Shown: positions 1 through 12,023 of the stretch, one piece after another
How positions within the stretch are numbered: position 1 is the stretch's first letter
Layout of the letters: every line of letters starts with the position of its first letter
The notes under the pieces: generated by a model
Databases searched by the model: none
What the model was told of the DNA's origin: nothing
Seen by the model: the letters and a program-made list of their open reading frames with translations, nothing else
Translations under genes and position numbers: made by a program
Assembly: GCA_013399115.1 (NCBI GenBank)
Contig: VXAA01000979.1
Location: 124,001 to 188,000, forward strand
Length of the DNA stretch: 64,000 nucleotides
Source: Anseranas semipalmata
Lineage: Eukaryota; Chordata; Aves; Anseriformes; Anseranatidae
Reading direction: 5' to 3'

Positions 1-1149
1 TAGCGTATCTGTCTCACGGTTTTACAAAGTGAATTTAAAGTAGCTATATAAGGAGCAGCTGGGGTACTTATAATCCATTAAGTTTGACAGGGAACATTAG
101 TGGAAATAATACTCTCTCAAAGTGGTCTTCCCAAGGTTAGAACCAGTGTTGGAATTGTCTAAATGGAATAACAGATATTCCTATTTGTCTTATTACCCTT
201 ACTAATCTCCACTTAACTGCTCACTCACTCTTTTTGTGTCATCGTGTCCCCCTCCGTCCCCCCCATTTCTTTTAGTTAGTAATTGCAGCTTCCTGTGGTA
301 CTGGGGAGGAAATCTGGACATGAAGTTTCACAGAAGAGAAAGGTCACTGTAGCAGTGAAAAGTGGCAAGAAAAGTTACACAACACACAGCTTATTCTTGC
401 TCCCTTGCCCTGGGTGGGCTGGTACAAATGAGCTCTCCTGCTATACAAAAGTCAGAGGGGAAGCATGCTAGATACCAAAGGATTTAGCTAATGGGAATTA
501 AAATATATTTGTATTAATTGCTCAGTGCTCAAATGTGTTAAAAATATCCACATAACAATAACAAATCTATTTCATAGCTTATGTATGACTTGATATTTCC
601 AAAAACGCTGTTAAGCAACAATTCTTGCTGAAGTCCATGGAAGCGGAGGACAGCTTGTATGCACACTGAAACAGATAGCTTGAATGCAAGAAGACATTAA
701 ATTTTCTGGCAAAAGTCTCAAACTCAAGTGCAAATCTTGGGGAACTGATGAAGTTATGTATCCTAACAGAAAGTTTGGGAATGATTATCTTCAAGGAAGG
801 CTACATTTGCGTAGATGTGATAATATAACATGTGGTACTGCAGCCAGGGGGAGCAGTTACAGGTACAAAGTGAAAAACAGCAGCACAAAAAATTTGCAGG
901 ATATCTCCAGATCTTTCATGTCAGCATGTTTTATATAAGTGGCCAGAATTGCTCTAAATCTTTCCTTTTCAAAGTGATGTCTCACTCCTGTTGAAAACAG
1001 CAAGAAAACAACTTAGAACTAAAGCAAGCTGTACTAAGATTAAGTGCATTATGCCAGCTGTACAACACCATTACAGACAATGTACGTTTGAATCTCTGCC
1101 TAGTTGCTATGCATACATTTAAGCAGCTGGAGACAGCATTGACCTTTTA
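1..1149. other. Non-coding stretch, nothing recognised
   Basis: AT-rich single-copy-looking sequence. A frame at 684-938 (+) stays open for 84 codons, but I see no splice sites around it, no start context and no family resemblance, so I treat it as chance. No repeat family is recognised. Confidence 0.6.
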
Positions 1150-1220
1150 AGAAGGAAAGAAGGAAAGAAGGAAAGAAGGAAAGAAGGAAGGAAAGAAGGA
1201 AAGAAGGAAAGAAAAAGAAA

Positions 1221-1312
<92 letters not shown>

Positions 1313-1318
1313 AAAGAA
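1150..1318 (+). repeat. (GAAA)n / (GGAAAGAA)n purine microsatellite
   Basis: This is about 169 bases of purines only. The left third is an interrupted AAGG/AAAG pattern. From about 1222 it becomes a nearly pure GAAA array up to about 1314. The opposite strand gives spurious Phe/Ser-rich open frames. The mix of a degenerate left part and a pure right part suggests growth by slippage at the right end. A tract like this can form triplex (H-) DNA, and its length probably varies between individuals. Confidence 0.95.
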
Positions 1319-1499
1319 CGGTTTGGGTACATTCCAGATAAAAAGACCATGGTGCAACTTGTTTGGAAAATGGTTTCTCACTGAGCTGACATGTCTACAA
1401 TGGGTTGAGCTAATCCCAGTCCTAAAAGCTAGCAGGCTAGATCTTGGCTGAACTTTGTGACTCATATCTGTCATACGTAGCGAGAGAGGAGCCAACAGC

Positions 1500-1680
1500 C
1501 CTAAAACACCCCTTCCCCAGCCCCTGGGCAGCTCCCCCCCGTTACCAGTGCGCAGGGAGAGCCGCACGCCTGCTCCTTGTGTGCGGAGCTGCCGGAGACG
1601 GGGCGAGAGGAGGGTGCCCAAGACCACGCAGCTGGGCACGTCGGAGGGCTCTGCTGCTGAACGGTGACTCAGCCAAAGAG
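1500..1680. other. Small CpG-dense patch
   Basis: Roughly a dozen CpG dinucleotides fall in the ~115 bases from about 1538 to 1652, against a background where CpG is rare. A TGACTCAGC site (AP-1/NF-E2-like) lies at 1665-1673. The patch is shorter than the usual 200-base minimum for a CpG island, and no TATA box or clear first exon is seen. It could be an enhancer, a minor promoter or a chance G+C-rich patch. Confidence 0.25.
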
Positions 1681-4600
1681 TTTAGCTCCGGCTGGCCTTG
1701 AAAATAAGAATCAGGGAGAAGTATAAGAGTCCATTAACATTCCCAGGCTTCTCAGCATAGACATCAGTCCAGTTGAGCCTAAAGCCAGCTTGGTCACATT
1801 AGTGAAATGCAGCACCAGCTTGTGTGTCTTTCTGGCTTGCACTTGCAAAGTGACCAACCCAAACTAAGTTGAAGCTGTTTACAGCCTGTTAAGGGCACAG
1901 CACTCAACAGTTACACTGGTTTAACTAAAGCAGACCTTCACGCCATAACAAGACGTGCTCTTCTGGGACCATATGTGCGAGAGAAAAGGTTACCACACTC
2001 GACAGCTTTTCACCTCCCTCTGCCACACTTTCCTTACATATTTAACAGCTGGTTTATCTAAGTGCTCCCCGACGTGTCACCCAAGACCAGCAGACTGACT
2101 TGTTCAAGCCATCCCCACCGTGTGGTGGCTCCTGCCTTTCCCAAACCAGGGACAGTGGGGTGAGAGAGGGAGCAAGGCTATGGTAGGGCTCTGCAGGGAG
2201 TCTGGGCAGCCCGGGAACACCTCTTGGTGTTAACCAGCAGTGAAATCATCTCCTGAGTTTTACACATGTGCAGCTTTGTCTCTTTACAAAGCCTCCATAT
2301 TGCTAAGACTTGGAGAACCAGACACCATCAGTGGTTTCTGGTGTCTGCAGCCATCAGTTGCACCACATGGAAAATTGCTCTGCATCTTTGATATCTCCAA
2401 AAAGACCATTAGGATACCAGTGGCAAGATAAAAAGTCTAGAAAACTTGGAGGATTTATACAACTGACAAGAGGCACATTTCCTTTGGAATATATATTTGA
2501 GATCTTGAGAAATACATCTGAGAAACTACATAATAAATGTAGGTCTTCTTGGAATAATTGCATTCTCTTTTGTGCCCCTTTGAAACATTTAACACCCTTA
2601 CTACCTTTTCTGTAAGGTTTGTGGAACTTTATGGCCCTCATTATTAAAGTTGTTGAAGCCATTTTTATTAGGGAGAGGTGGAATTCTTTCTCTGCATCAC
2701 TTCATACTGAACCTGCATCAACTCTATTTGATTTTCTGTTATTTCTTGCGAGCATGACCCGAGCCCACTCGAACATCAAATGAGAGAGAAAAGGTCAGAA
2801 CCATAATTTTTTGACCTTGTTGGGTGAAGGTAGGCATTACACTCAAGCTCTGTTACTAATGGCAGCTATACTTCATGGCTGTACAGGCAGTGCTAAAGGG
2901 CACCAGCAATGATATCTTTCATCAGTCATGCTAAAATGCTCTTCACTTACTGCCTCTTGCATGGGGTGCCAGTGAAATGAGATGCAAATGGATCTGTTGA
3001 CAAACAGGTTAAATGTCAGCACCCAGGGTGATATCTTGTTAGGAGTAAGGGCACCAGATACTACAGAATTGTTTAAAAGGGGCAAGTGCTGAAAGGTGAG
3101 CGAAGTTGTCATCACAGTTACTTGCTGTGTAAGTAACTGTAATGGTTTGACTGCTTGGCTCTGATTCACTGCAACCCTCTTCCTAATCTCTCATTTCTTT
3201 CAGGCAGCCTCACTCCAAACGTTGCTGCTGTCCATCCACATCCTTGTGGCTCCCCTGCTAGTGTTGCAATGCAACAGGAGGAGTTAGAGGATGTACGTGG
3301 AGGCACCAAGCCCTCTTGGGACACGTGATTTCGGGCTAACATGCCTTCTGCTTGCTGGAGGCTGTTCTGAGGGAGGGTGAGAGCTTCAGATAGGAGACGT
3401 TAGATGTTGTGCAACATGGGGCAGCTATTAGATACAACACTCCTTCTGTGCGCTCTGACTTGTTTGCTTTAGAGTCAGGCTTTTTAATCCCACTGGTATT
3501 TATATTGTTTTGCAATGTTTTTATTATTATTCTGAAGCGCTATCCAGGGCTTATGCTAAGCACAACTTAATCAATGCATTTATTCTCACTTTCTTTTCAT
3601 AAGAAAACCATAATAAGCATCTTGAGACTCTGAGAATTGCTACTGAGAGAAGCAAACTGAAAACCTCCCTTTCTTTGATGCTGAAATATGCAGTGTTATT
3701 CATGGGGAAGGAACCGGAGTGAGGGACTGCTGCTTGTTTCCTCTGTGCCTGGGGCAAAGGAGGAAAGATGCTATTGAAATAAAAGCATACACATAAAAGG
3801 TTGTACTTGTGATTGACATAGTATCTTCCAGGCAAAATAATATATAAACAGGATAGCAATTAGACAAATGAGCCATTCTTTTTGTAAAGCTGTTATTACT
3901 ATGTTATGTTTAATATATGATCATGCCCCCATGTTCCATTAAGGACTGCTGTCTTTTGTGCTCTGCAAACATGGTAGTGAATACAGTGGGCAAGACTAGA
4001 CTTAGTCCAGTCACTTTTTGATGAGTAAACATTTTGATGGTATATTTTAATGATGTGAGTAGAGAAACTATCCCATGAAAGGATGTCAGTATGAAATAGC
4101 CAAAGGGAAAAGCAACTTCTAATGAGATATGAACAGCTTTGAAACCACAGGGTTTCCCGTCTTAAGCTGATGGATTTGTCACTTCCTCCCTTGGCTCTTT
4201 CCCAAATATAGATGCCAAATGAAACAAAAACAGTAACTTCTGCTGAAAATCTTCATCGATAATGACAATAATCAAAAATTGCAATGCAGAGCATCAGGAA
4301 AGTATCTCCATGAAAATACAATGTCAGTATAAAATGTGAGTATCTCTCTTTCAAGAAAAGGAAAATATGTTAAATAATAAAAAGAAAGTGTGGCATGTAA
4401 GGTCATCAGGAACTCCTGTAGAAATAGGACTGGTTTATGTCTCAATCAGCGAACATCTCAGATGCTCCTTAGAGCTAATCCTGAAATAACTTCTTCATCT
4501 AAACAATCCAATTTTGAGACAGGAAACCAGTGGAAAACTAGGAATTCCTGACACTTAAGAAATAACAAAACAAATCCTTGATAACTTCTATACTTTTATA

Positions 4601-7600
4601 TTTTTTTTCATGCAGTAATTAGTTGAAATGTGGTATTATTCTGAAGAGATTTTCAAATATGAGGATTAAATGACGGTTTGAAAACAAGCAATAACCACTT
4701 CCATTCTAGCACTAAACCAAATAAAACTGAAAGAGCGAAGGGAAAGATCTAAACTTTCACACAATAGGGCAGAACCTATCCCCTCACACCTGCGGAAATC
4801 TGTCCTTGCAGCCTCTTGTCCCTGAAGTCAGCTTCAGGCGTTGCTTCTCTGTGGCACTGGGCTCTTCCACAGGAGGTGCTGGACTATGACAGTGATCCAG
4901 AGCAGTAGTTTTTCAGTCCACCACAGAGGAAATAAGCTTCATGGAAATATCCCAGATGTACTGGTGACCAGATCAACCTGTTAGACTCCGTGGCAGCTTC
5001 CTGTGCCCTGCCTGGTCTGCACTCCAAGCTTTCTGCATCTAGTATTGGATTCATCCTCTGGCTCTTCCTGGCTGTCTGCTTCTTTTCCATTTTTCCCATG
5101 GTATTCTTAGGGCTCCTTTATTTTGCTCTCTAACCAGGCAGATCTATCTGGCTCCTTCTAGTGCTTATTCTGTGTCATGATTTCTTGTGGGTCCCTCAAA
5201 GACCGCAATGTAGGAGCACATACGTATTGGACAACTCTCATTATTTGCAGTAATAAGAATGGCGGTATATTACTCTTATATATGACATTTCAAGCAGAAT
5301 ACAAAGCTGTCCCCCGGCCATGGTACTAAAATGCTCTCACTCTAGCGCGGATTATATATAGCTGTGTACCCATCCTCGCAAATGGCTTCATCCTGTACTA
5401 AGGCAATACCTGGAACCTGGCCATCTGTAGGAAGATGCTTGCATGCTCTCTGCTTGAGTATCTGCATCAGTTCTACCCACTCCTGCTTCTGTTTCTCTTT
5501 TCTCCATGATTTTGTCCATGCTTTAAATCTGACCTCCCTTTCTCTGCCCATTCACCTCTCCAGTGCCTCCCAGTCCAGCCCTGCCTCTTGCCATGGTCTG
5601 TACCAACCTCCCTGGCTGGACCTTCTCTCCAGACCTCTTCTGAAGTCCAACACCTTTCCTGCCTTCTCTTCTGCCACTTCTTGGACCTCTCAGCCATCAT
5701 GGGACAGGCTGTGTCAAACTGGGTGCTGCACAAAGTCAAAGGAAGATGGTCTTTGTCTTGACAGCAAAAGCTGCAGAAGGTGGCTTCAGGCAGAGTGCCT
5801 TGGGACAGCACGTGCCAAAGGATGACCACGCCATACCACACAGCACTGGCTTTTCAAGTGGGAACTTCAGAAACTTTTGTATACCATGAATTTACAGTCT
5901 GTGTTCCTCTCCCCTATTACTGAGTTGCCACAAAAATCCCAGCCAGATAACTCATACTGCATACTAAACATTGGTTAAAGAACACCACATGCAATATAAA
6001 CTTACACAAACTCCTAAGGTTACTGAAGATTCAACTCCTCTGAACGATAATATTTCGCAGCTCCAAGACCATAGTGTGAAATTCCACAGGAAATACCTCA
6101 TCACCTTCTGCCCTCAGTATAAACTGTGTTTCTTTGATGTTACCTTCTCTGAAATGTATAATAACATGTGTGTGTTGTTAGAAAATTCAAATCATTGTAT
6201 ACACTGGAAGAGAGAGCAAAAGAAAGCAAGCACGGGAGAAGTTAATCCCAGCGGGGAACCCAGGACTGAGACGTGCTGAGATATGACTATGGTGTGCATA
6301 AGCTTCAGCGCAGGAAGGACAGAGCAGCTGAGTGACTTGCCAGGATGAAGAAACGACTTTCTACTGATAAGGGAAGGGAACCTTCCAGGTCTGCCTCCAG
6401 GCTCTTTGCTCAACCAGTTTTTGCAATTAAGAAAAGATATTCCACGTCTTCCACTTCCTGCTTTAACAGTCACTGTTTAAAATGAGACATTAATAACAAA
6501 TGCAATGACATGTACCACAGCCTAACCCCGAGGTGAGGATGGGAGTTAATATTCCTGCAGTACCTCCGCATGGTCAGTTGTGGCTGGGTGCAGGGGTCCT
6601 TAATGGTGACAGTGGTAACTCTAGGACTTGATAAGCTTGTTGTTATTGGTGAAGTTAGAGCATGTTATTAGTAAATGTATATGAACTCTGTGTTCCTCTA
6701 TAGCACATGTTTGTATAGCCATTTCTGACAGTTAAAGATGTGCTAAGTTTCCTTGACAAAAAACAGACATTTTAATAAAATGGCTGCCATTTAACTAGAA
6801 ACTCCTGGGCAGAGCTCTATGGGAAACTGTTCCCACGACCTTCTAGGGGAAGTAATGTTTGTCTTTTAACAGGGTTCCATACTGTAAAAAAAAAACAAAA
6901 AACCCTTACTCTGCAGTATACAGACTTTTTTAACATAATCCTAATGACTCAAGTTGTGAGGAACTGCATATGCTGTTTGCTGAAATGTATTGCAAGTTAC
7001 ACTCATCTTTGCTTTCAGAAAAAAAAAAAACTTTGAAATATTATTTCAGAACAATGAATTTGGAACAGGGTGAGACTGAAGCAGAAGCTTCTGTCATGCA
7101 TTTAATTCCATTATATTACATATTTTAATCCTCAAATGACAATCACTTATTGATTTACGCACCCTGTTCAAGTAGCTGACTGCTAGTCTTGTATATCTGG
7201 GACTTCTTACCTTTACTCTACATGGATTTTGTTTTGGATCATAGCTAAGTTCACATTTAATGTATTTATTTTAATTTAAAGCATGCTTTACAAAAGTAGC
7301 AAAACATATAACCCAGCTGTCTTTATTCACTGTATTCAGTTCATGCTTAAGGGTCACCAGCTTGAATTAGCTCCTTATTCAACATTGCTGGACTGTTTAT
7401 AGGCTGCACATGTCACTAACCAATTGCAAGGAAAGATTTATATACGAGCTGCCCTACCTGGGAGTGCTCCCCAGTGGCAAGACAAACAGTGCACAATGGG
7501 AACTAGAGATGCAAAGGAAGTTACACCATCTGTCTTAAAAACAAGACACAAGTGAGGGATAAGGAAGGGATGAAAAGAGGCATTCATAACAAGCTGATTC

Positions 7601-10600
7601 ATCATTAATCTGCGTGTACTCAAACACAGACAACAATAGCTTGTTTTGTGATAAGGTGCTGCCCTTCCAAAGCTGTGTTCCCTGTTGGGAGGGAGAACAT
7701 ACTGCATGTGGTGAACTTGGGGTGGTTGGCTTCATTGCACCAAAGGGCTTGTGTTGAAACTCCACTTCTTGTTTGTGGTTGGCACAGAAATTAAACACCT
7801 TCACAGCTGCCCTCCCGGTGCAGCAGTGTCCGACCACTTGTGAGTCCTAAGGTGCTGGTTCAATGTCACTTTGCCCTTGTATAATAAGACTTAAATATGC
7901 ACTTTAAGTATCTAAACTGTAAAGTAAGAGGAGTTCAAGAGAGAAGGTCCTCTGTAGGCTGCTAGCAGCTGCAAAAAGAAATACCTCTAGGAAAAAAAAA
8001 AAAAAAAGCCTGTACACATCTTGCTAAGGCTGCTTCCTGAAGGAAATGAGGCTCACGTGGTTGCACTCTGTCTGTCAGACTCCCTTCCTTTCCTCCAGAC
8101 CACATCTTTTCAGTTTGTTGGCTGATTCAGCCCGGTTGGAGCAGGATAAGGGTCCCAGACAGGCTCTTCCTTCCTGTTCTGTAAAACCTGGGGGCTGCAC
8201 AGAGAGGAGAGATCCCAAGCAGTGTCTCCTCCAGGGAAAAGACCCTATTGCATACCCAGCAGTTATCCACTCTGTTTAGATTGCCTGTTGGCAGATTAGC
8301 TCATGATTATTGGTTCAGGTGGACACCTGATATTTATGCTAGAGAACATCTCTTATTTCATTCCTGGATCACGAGAGGAGAAGGAAGAATTGACTGGACT
8401 TCACAGGGTGACATCAGGCCACCCAGCTGCTGATTAAGTTGGATTTTCTTTGTTAGAGTTCAGTGGGGATCAACCTAGCATTTTAACAGATCTTAACTAC
8501 AGAGCAAAGCAAAAACAAAACAGGGCTCCCAATTTTTCATCACCCTCAGACTTCACAGAGTTCACACCTGAAATGAGAATCACTGGGGCTTGAGGCTTTG
8601 CCAATTAAAACATGACAATATTGCAGACTTTGCTTTTAGTGAAGGAAGCCAGGTAGGAGAATAGTATGCATGGGAGAAAATTCCAGGCAGGGTATGTAAA
8701 TAGCAAGTGCTTGCCTCCTGTACTTGACAGCAGGTTCTCTTGCAAAGGTCTGATGAATCTGCTGTGCTGGGAGTTGTCCTGTGCCCATGTGAAACATGGG
8801 ACATTTCGGTGTCCCAAGATTATTTTTATTCCCTGTGTTTCTCATGGCTAACAGCTGGCAGTACAGACCAGGTGCTCGGTGCTGTGATGCCCGTCACACA
8901 TGCAGTGCAGAGGAAACAGAGCCAGCATGACCTACGGGTGGGTCTAAGCACTTTGAGTTATTCAGGTTACCTCTCGTGTAAATTGTTGCCATGATAGTGA
9001 CTGTTCTGGAAATGTCCTTGACCTGTCAAGATGCATGCCCTATCAGGTAGACAAAAAGAATATGCCCTTTCAAAAATGAGTAGAGAAACATTTTTTATGG
9101 ATAAGTATGAGTAGTAAAAATTGTCATTGAACCTACCACAGGTATTACAGGAGAGCTTCTTGAAGAGATGATTGTGGACTGTCATGTATCACACAACATG
9201 TAGAAGGAATGTACACCAAAAATTGCCAGCAAATTCTTTGGTCTTGTCTTTATTTCTTATTTTAAAAGTATAATGGTAAAACAAAAAGATGAAAAGCAGT
9301 ATCTTTCCAGGTATATACTAGCTTTCAAATACCTGGCTTTACATTTTGATTTCAGCAAACAGAATTTCATTAATCAATTCAGCCACTTTCATTGAAGAAG
9401 CGTTGACAAAAAAATTGGAAGTTAATTACCAAGCAGGTTGTGCATGGTTAAGGATAATTGTACTAGGGAGTGGTCTAAGCTCTGCTTTCAGTCATACTCT
9501 TGAATTTGTTAAAATGCATTAAGTTTATCGTGTCCTTTCTTCTTCATATGCAGGAATGGAAAGAATGTTTTCCTTGTCTAAACAGGCAGAGCTCTACCTA
9601 CAGAGAATTTTATGAAATGATTAGGAAAAAAAAATAAGGATGTACTAAAACTGTCTATAACTACCATCTTAGATAAGAAGACCAGAATTATGTATTGAAG
9701 GGCAGTAGCAGTGCATACTTAAGAGGAAAATGCATTGTCTCTAAGGGAAATACAGTGCCTCTGACAGCCCCTGTAAACAAATAAATGTTCCACATTTGTG
9801 TCTTACATCCAACCAAATATACAGGCTGTGGTACCAACCACTCTGTTGCCAAATATGAACCTCCACAGCAGCTACAACAGGCATGTGCTTGCTGACAGCC
9901 ACAGCCTCACCCGATCTGTACCTGGGGAACACCGGTAGGAAGTGAGGGGCCTGAGGGAGGCCCGAGGTGGTGGGCTGCAGGGCAGGGGGAGGAGAGCGGA
10001 GGGCAATAGGGATCTTCTGGTGGGCTGAAAGGGGCAGAAAGGCAACAAAGGTCTGGGGATGCTGTGGGGAGATGGGGTTATGGATGGGGTGGAAAAGGAA
10101 AGCATAAGACAAAATTAAGACAACTGAGGAAAAGAGATTCCATGAACAACTCAAGGAAAAAGCCCAGAATGAAAAGAAAGTGGAAGAACAGCAAAAGAAA
10201 GTCAGTATATGGTGTTGCTGAGTAGCAGCACATGAATGTACCATGAGCTGATGTTAACCAGCAGACCATGTGTAATTCAGCCAGTTAGTCAATCTCTTAA
10301 TCCAATAAAGTCTCATATTTCTCCTGGCTCACCCCTGATACAGTGCAAATCTTAATGTGTGTCAACTACAGTGCCAAGTAAATACTGGTAGTTATTGGTC
10401 TATGGCTTACAGACTCAAGGTCTGTAGAAAGTAACAAACAAAAGGAAGTTTATCCTAACAGGTTTCAACCAGCTAGAAGGTTCCTCTCTTCAAAAATATC
10501 AGAGAGATTCAAGCCATAAAGGGTTCAAAGACAGTGCAATATATAATATTCAGTGGTGGTGTCATCTGTTCAGTGTCAGAGGGTGGTTCAGTAGTTTGGT

Positions 10601-11983
10601 GGCTTTTAAGTCAGTAGTAAACACTGATGTGCAATTTCCATGTAGCCAGAGATGTTGTCCAATGACCATCTTAACCACAAACATCGTAAAAGTGTGCAGG
10701 CTGCTTCCTGAAGTTGCTGCTGTGTCTATTCTGCGTTGTCAGTTGTCATTCACCTCTCAGTGCAGGCATTGCAGGAGATTTTGTGCTCACATGGGTTAAC
10801 AACACCTGGATGATAATGATGGTGCCAAAGTAAAAGGAGGGAATACATTAGGCCCAATCCCCTTACTAGGGCTTATTATCTTCCAATTAGTCTTTCTGAA
10901 ATTCACCCAGTAGCCTACCACCAGCAGAAACAGTTTTACTATCCATAATTAGATGTGGTTCACTTGAAACTACCAGCAGCATACAGTGCTGCTGTACAAA
11001 AGAAAATTCAGAAACAGTACATTAGTGTCTCAATGACATTCAGATGAGCCGTGACCTCTTTAAGCCTCTATGATATGAAGGCTCATTACACACACTCTAT
11101 AGCTGCAAAATATCCCCCTCTTCCTTTCTTTTGTCGTGACTCCATTATGTTCTTCTGAATAGCTTCATACAGGGAAGAGTTCAGCTGAAAGGACAGCGCT
11201 TTTCTGTTAGCCACTTCCCAAAAACATGACCACAGCTGCAGCTGCAGGACTGAAGAAACCTGAGAAACTTTTATCTCATTATTACTGTAATGTGAATGCT
11301 GCCTCTGGATAATAAGTCTCTCTCTAATATCTTTTTAGCTTGCACTTTAAGTCTTGCTCTAAGCATGTTTGTAAACTTAAAAGGAGACTTTTGAAAAGGT
11401 TAAAAAAAGCTTTGGTTACACTCTGAGGTGCCAATAGAGTGCACAGGAAGATTAGGCACCCAAAGACAAGAGGCCTAGGGCTTTTATCACATACCTTCAC
11501 ATCCCTTTAGGAATCTGCACTTGCTGAAATTCATCCAGATGGTATAAACAAGGACTTTGGAATAGATCCTGGCTCCTAGGATTATGTTTCTATCCATATT
11601 CCTGGGGCTTCACAGTAGCATGGGTGTGCCAGCACCAAAACTAGAAGCACAAGACAGAGGGCAGAGCAAATATGGGAGTTCCAGCCCAATTAGACTCCTT
11701 TGGTCAAGCCTTGCTTGAGCGGACAGCAGTAGACATCACCCTTCTGTTGCTTCAGCATAGTTGCACAGCCTCTCATCAAGTTATAAAACATTTCCCTCCC
11801 AGGATCCAGCATGGGAATGTCTCATGCCAGAAATGTCACTCTTAGTGTGGTTCATAGCCTAATACATTCATATTGATAATATAGGCCAGGACTAAAAGAC
11901 ATGCTTCACCCTTGCCAAGCCCCTGTGCAACACCTCAGGACCCAGCAAACCTAGTCTTTAGCACCAATGTAGCCAGAGAAGCC
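1681..11983. other. Long non-coding stretch
   Basis: Mostly AT-rich unique sequence with scattered short A-runs (6890-6905, 7020-7031, 7993-8006). Frames such as 5364-5825 (+, 153 codons), 5473-5841 (-) and 9741-10244 (-, 167 codons) overlap one another on opposite strands, are driven by pyrimidine- or purine-rich composition and match no family I know. A good-looking 3' splice site at 3203/3204 is described as a finding. No transposable element was recognised. Confidence 0.55.
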
Positions 11984-12023
11984 TTTTTCTTTCTTTTTTT
12001 TTTCTTTTTTTTTTTTTTTTCCC
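11984..12023 (-). repeat. Poly-T tract (poly-A on the minus strand)
   Basis: About 40 bases, nearly all T with a few C interruptions, ending in CCC. It could be the tail of an old minus-strand retroposed sequence, but I recognise no SINE, LINE or mRNA body next to it. It is therefore called only as low-complexity sequence. Confidence 0.85.

Noticed and set aside
1147..1350. Phe/Ser/Leu-rich minus-strand frames
   Set aside because: Translation of the (GAAA)n microsatellite.
5342..5841. Overlapping open frames on both strands (153 codons +, 122 and 69 codons -)
   Set aside because: They are open together because stop-codon bases are scarce in this pyrimidine-rich segment. No motif or splice structure supports one over the other.
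9741..10244. Longest minus-strand frame in this part (167 codons) and an overlapping + reading rich in K, E and Q at about 10111-10215
   Set aside because: The + strand is simply purine-rich here, which gives K/E/Q one way and F/S/L the other. There is no acceptor, no start context and no family match.
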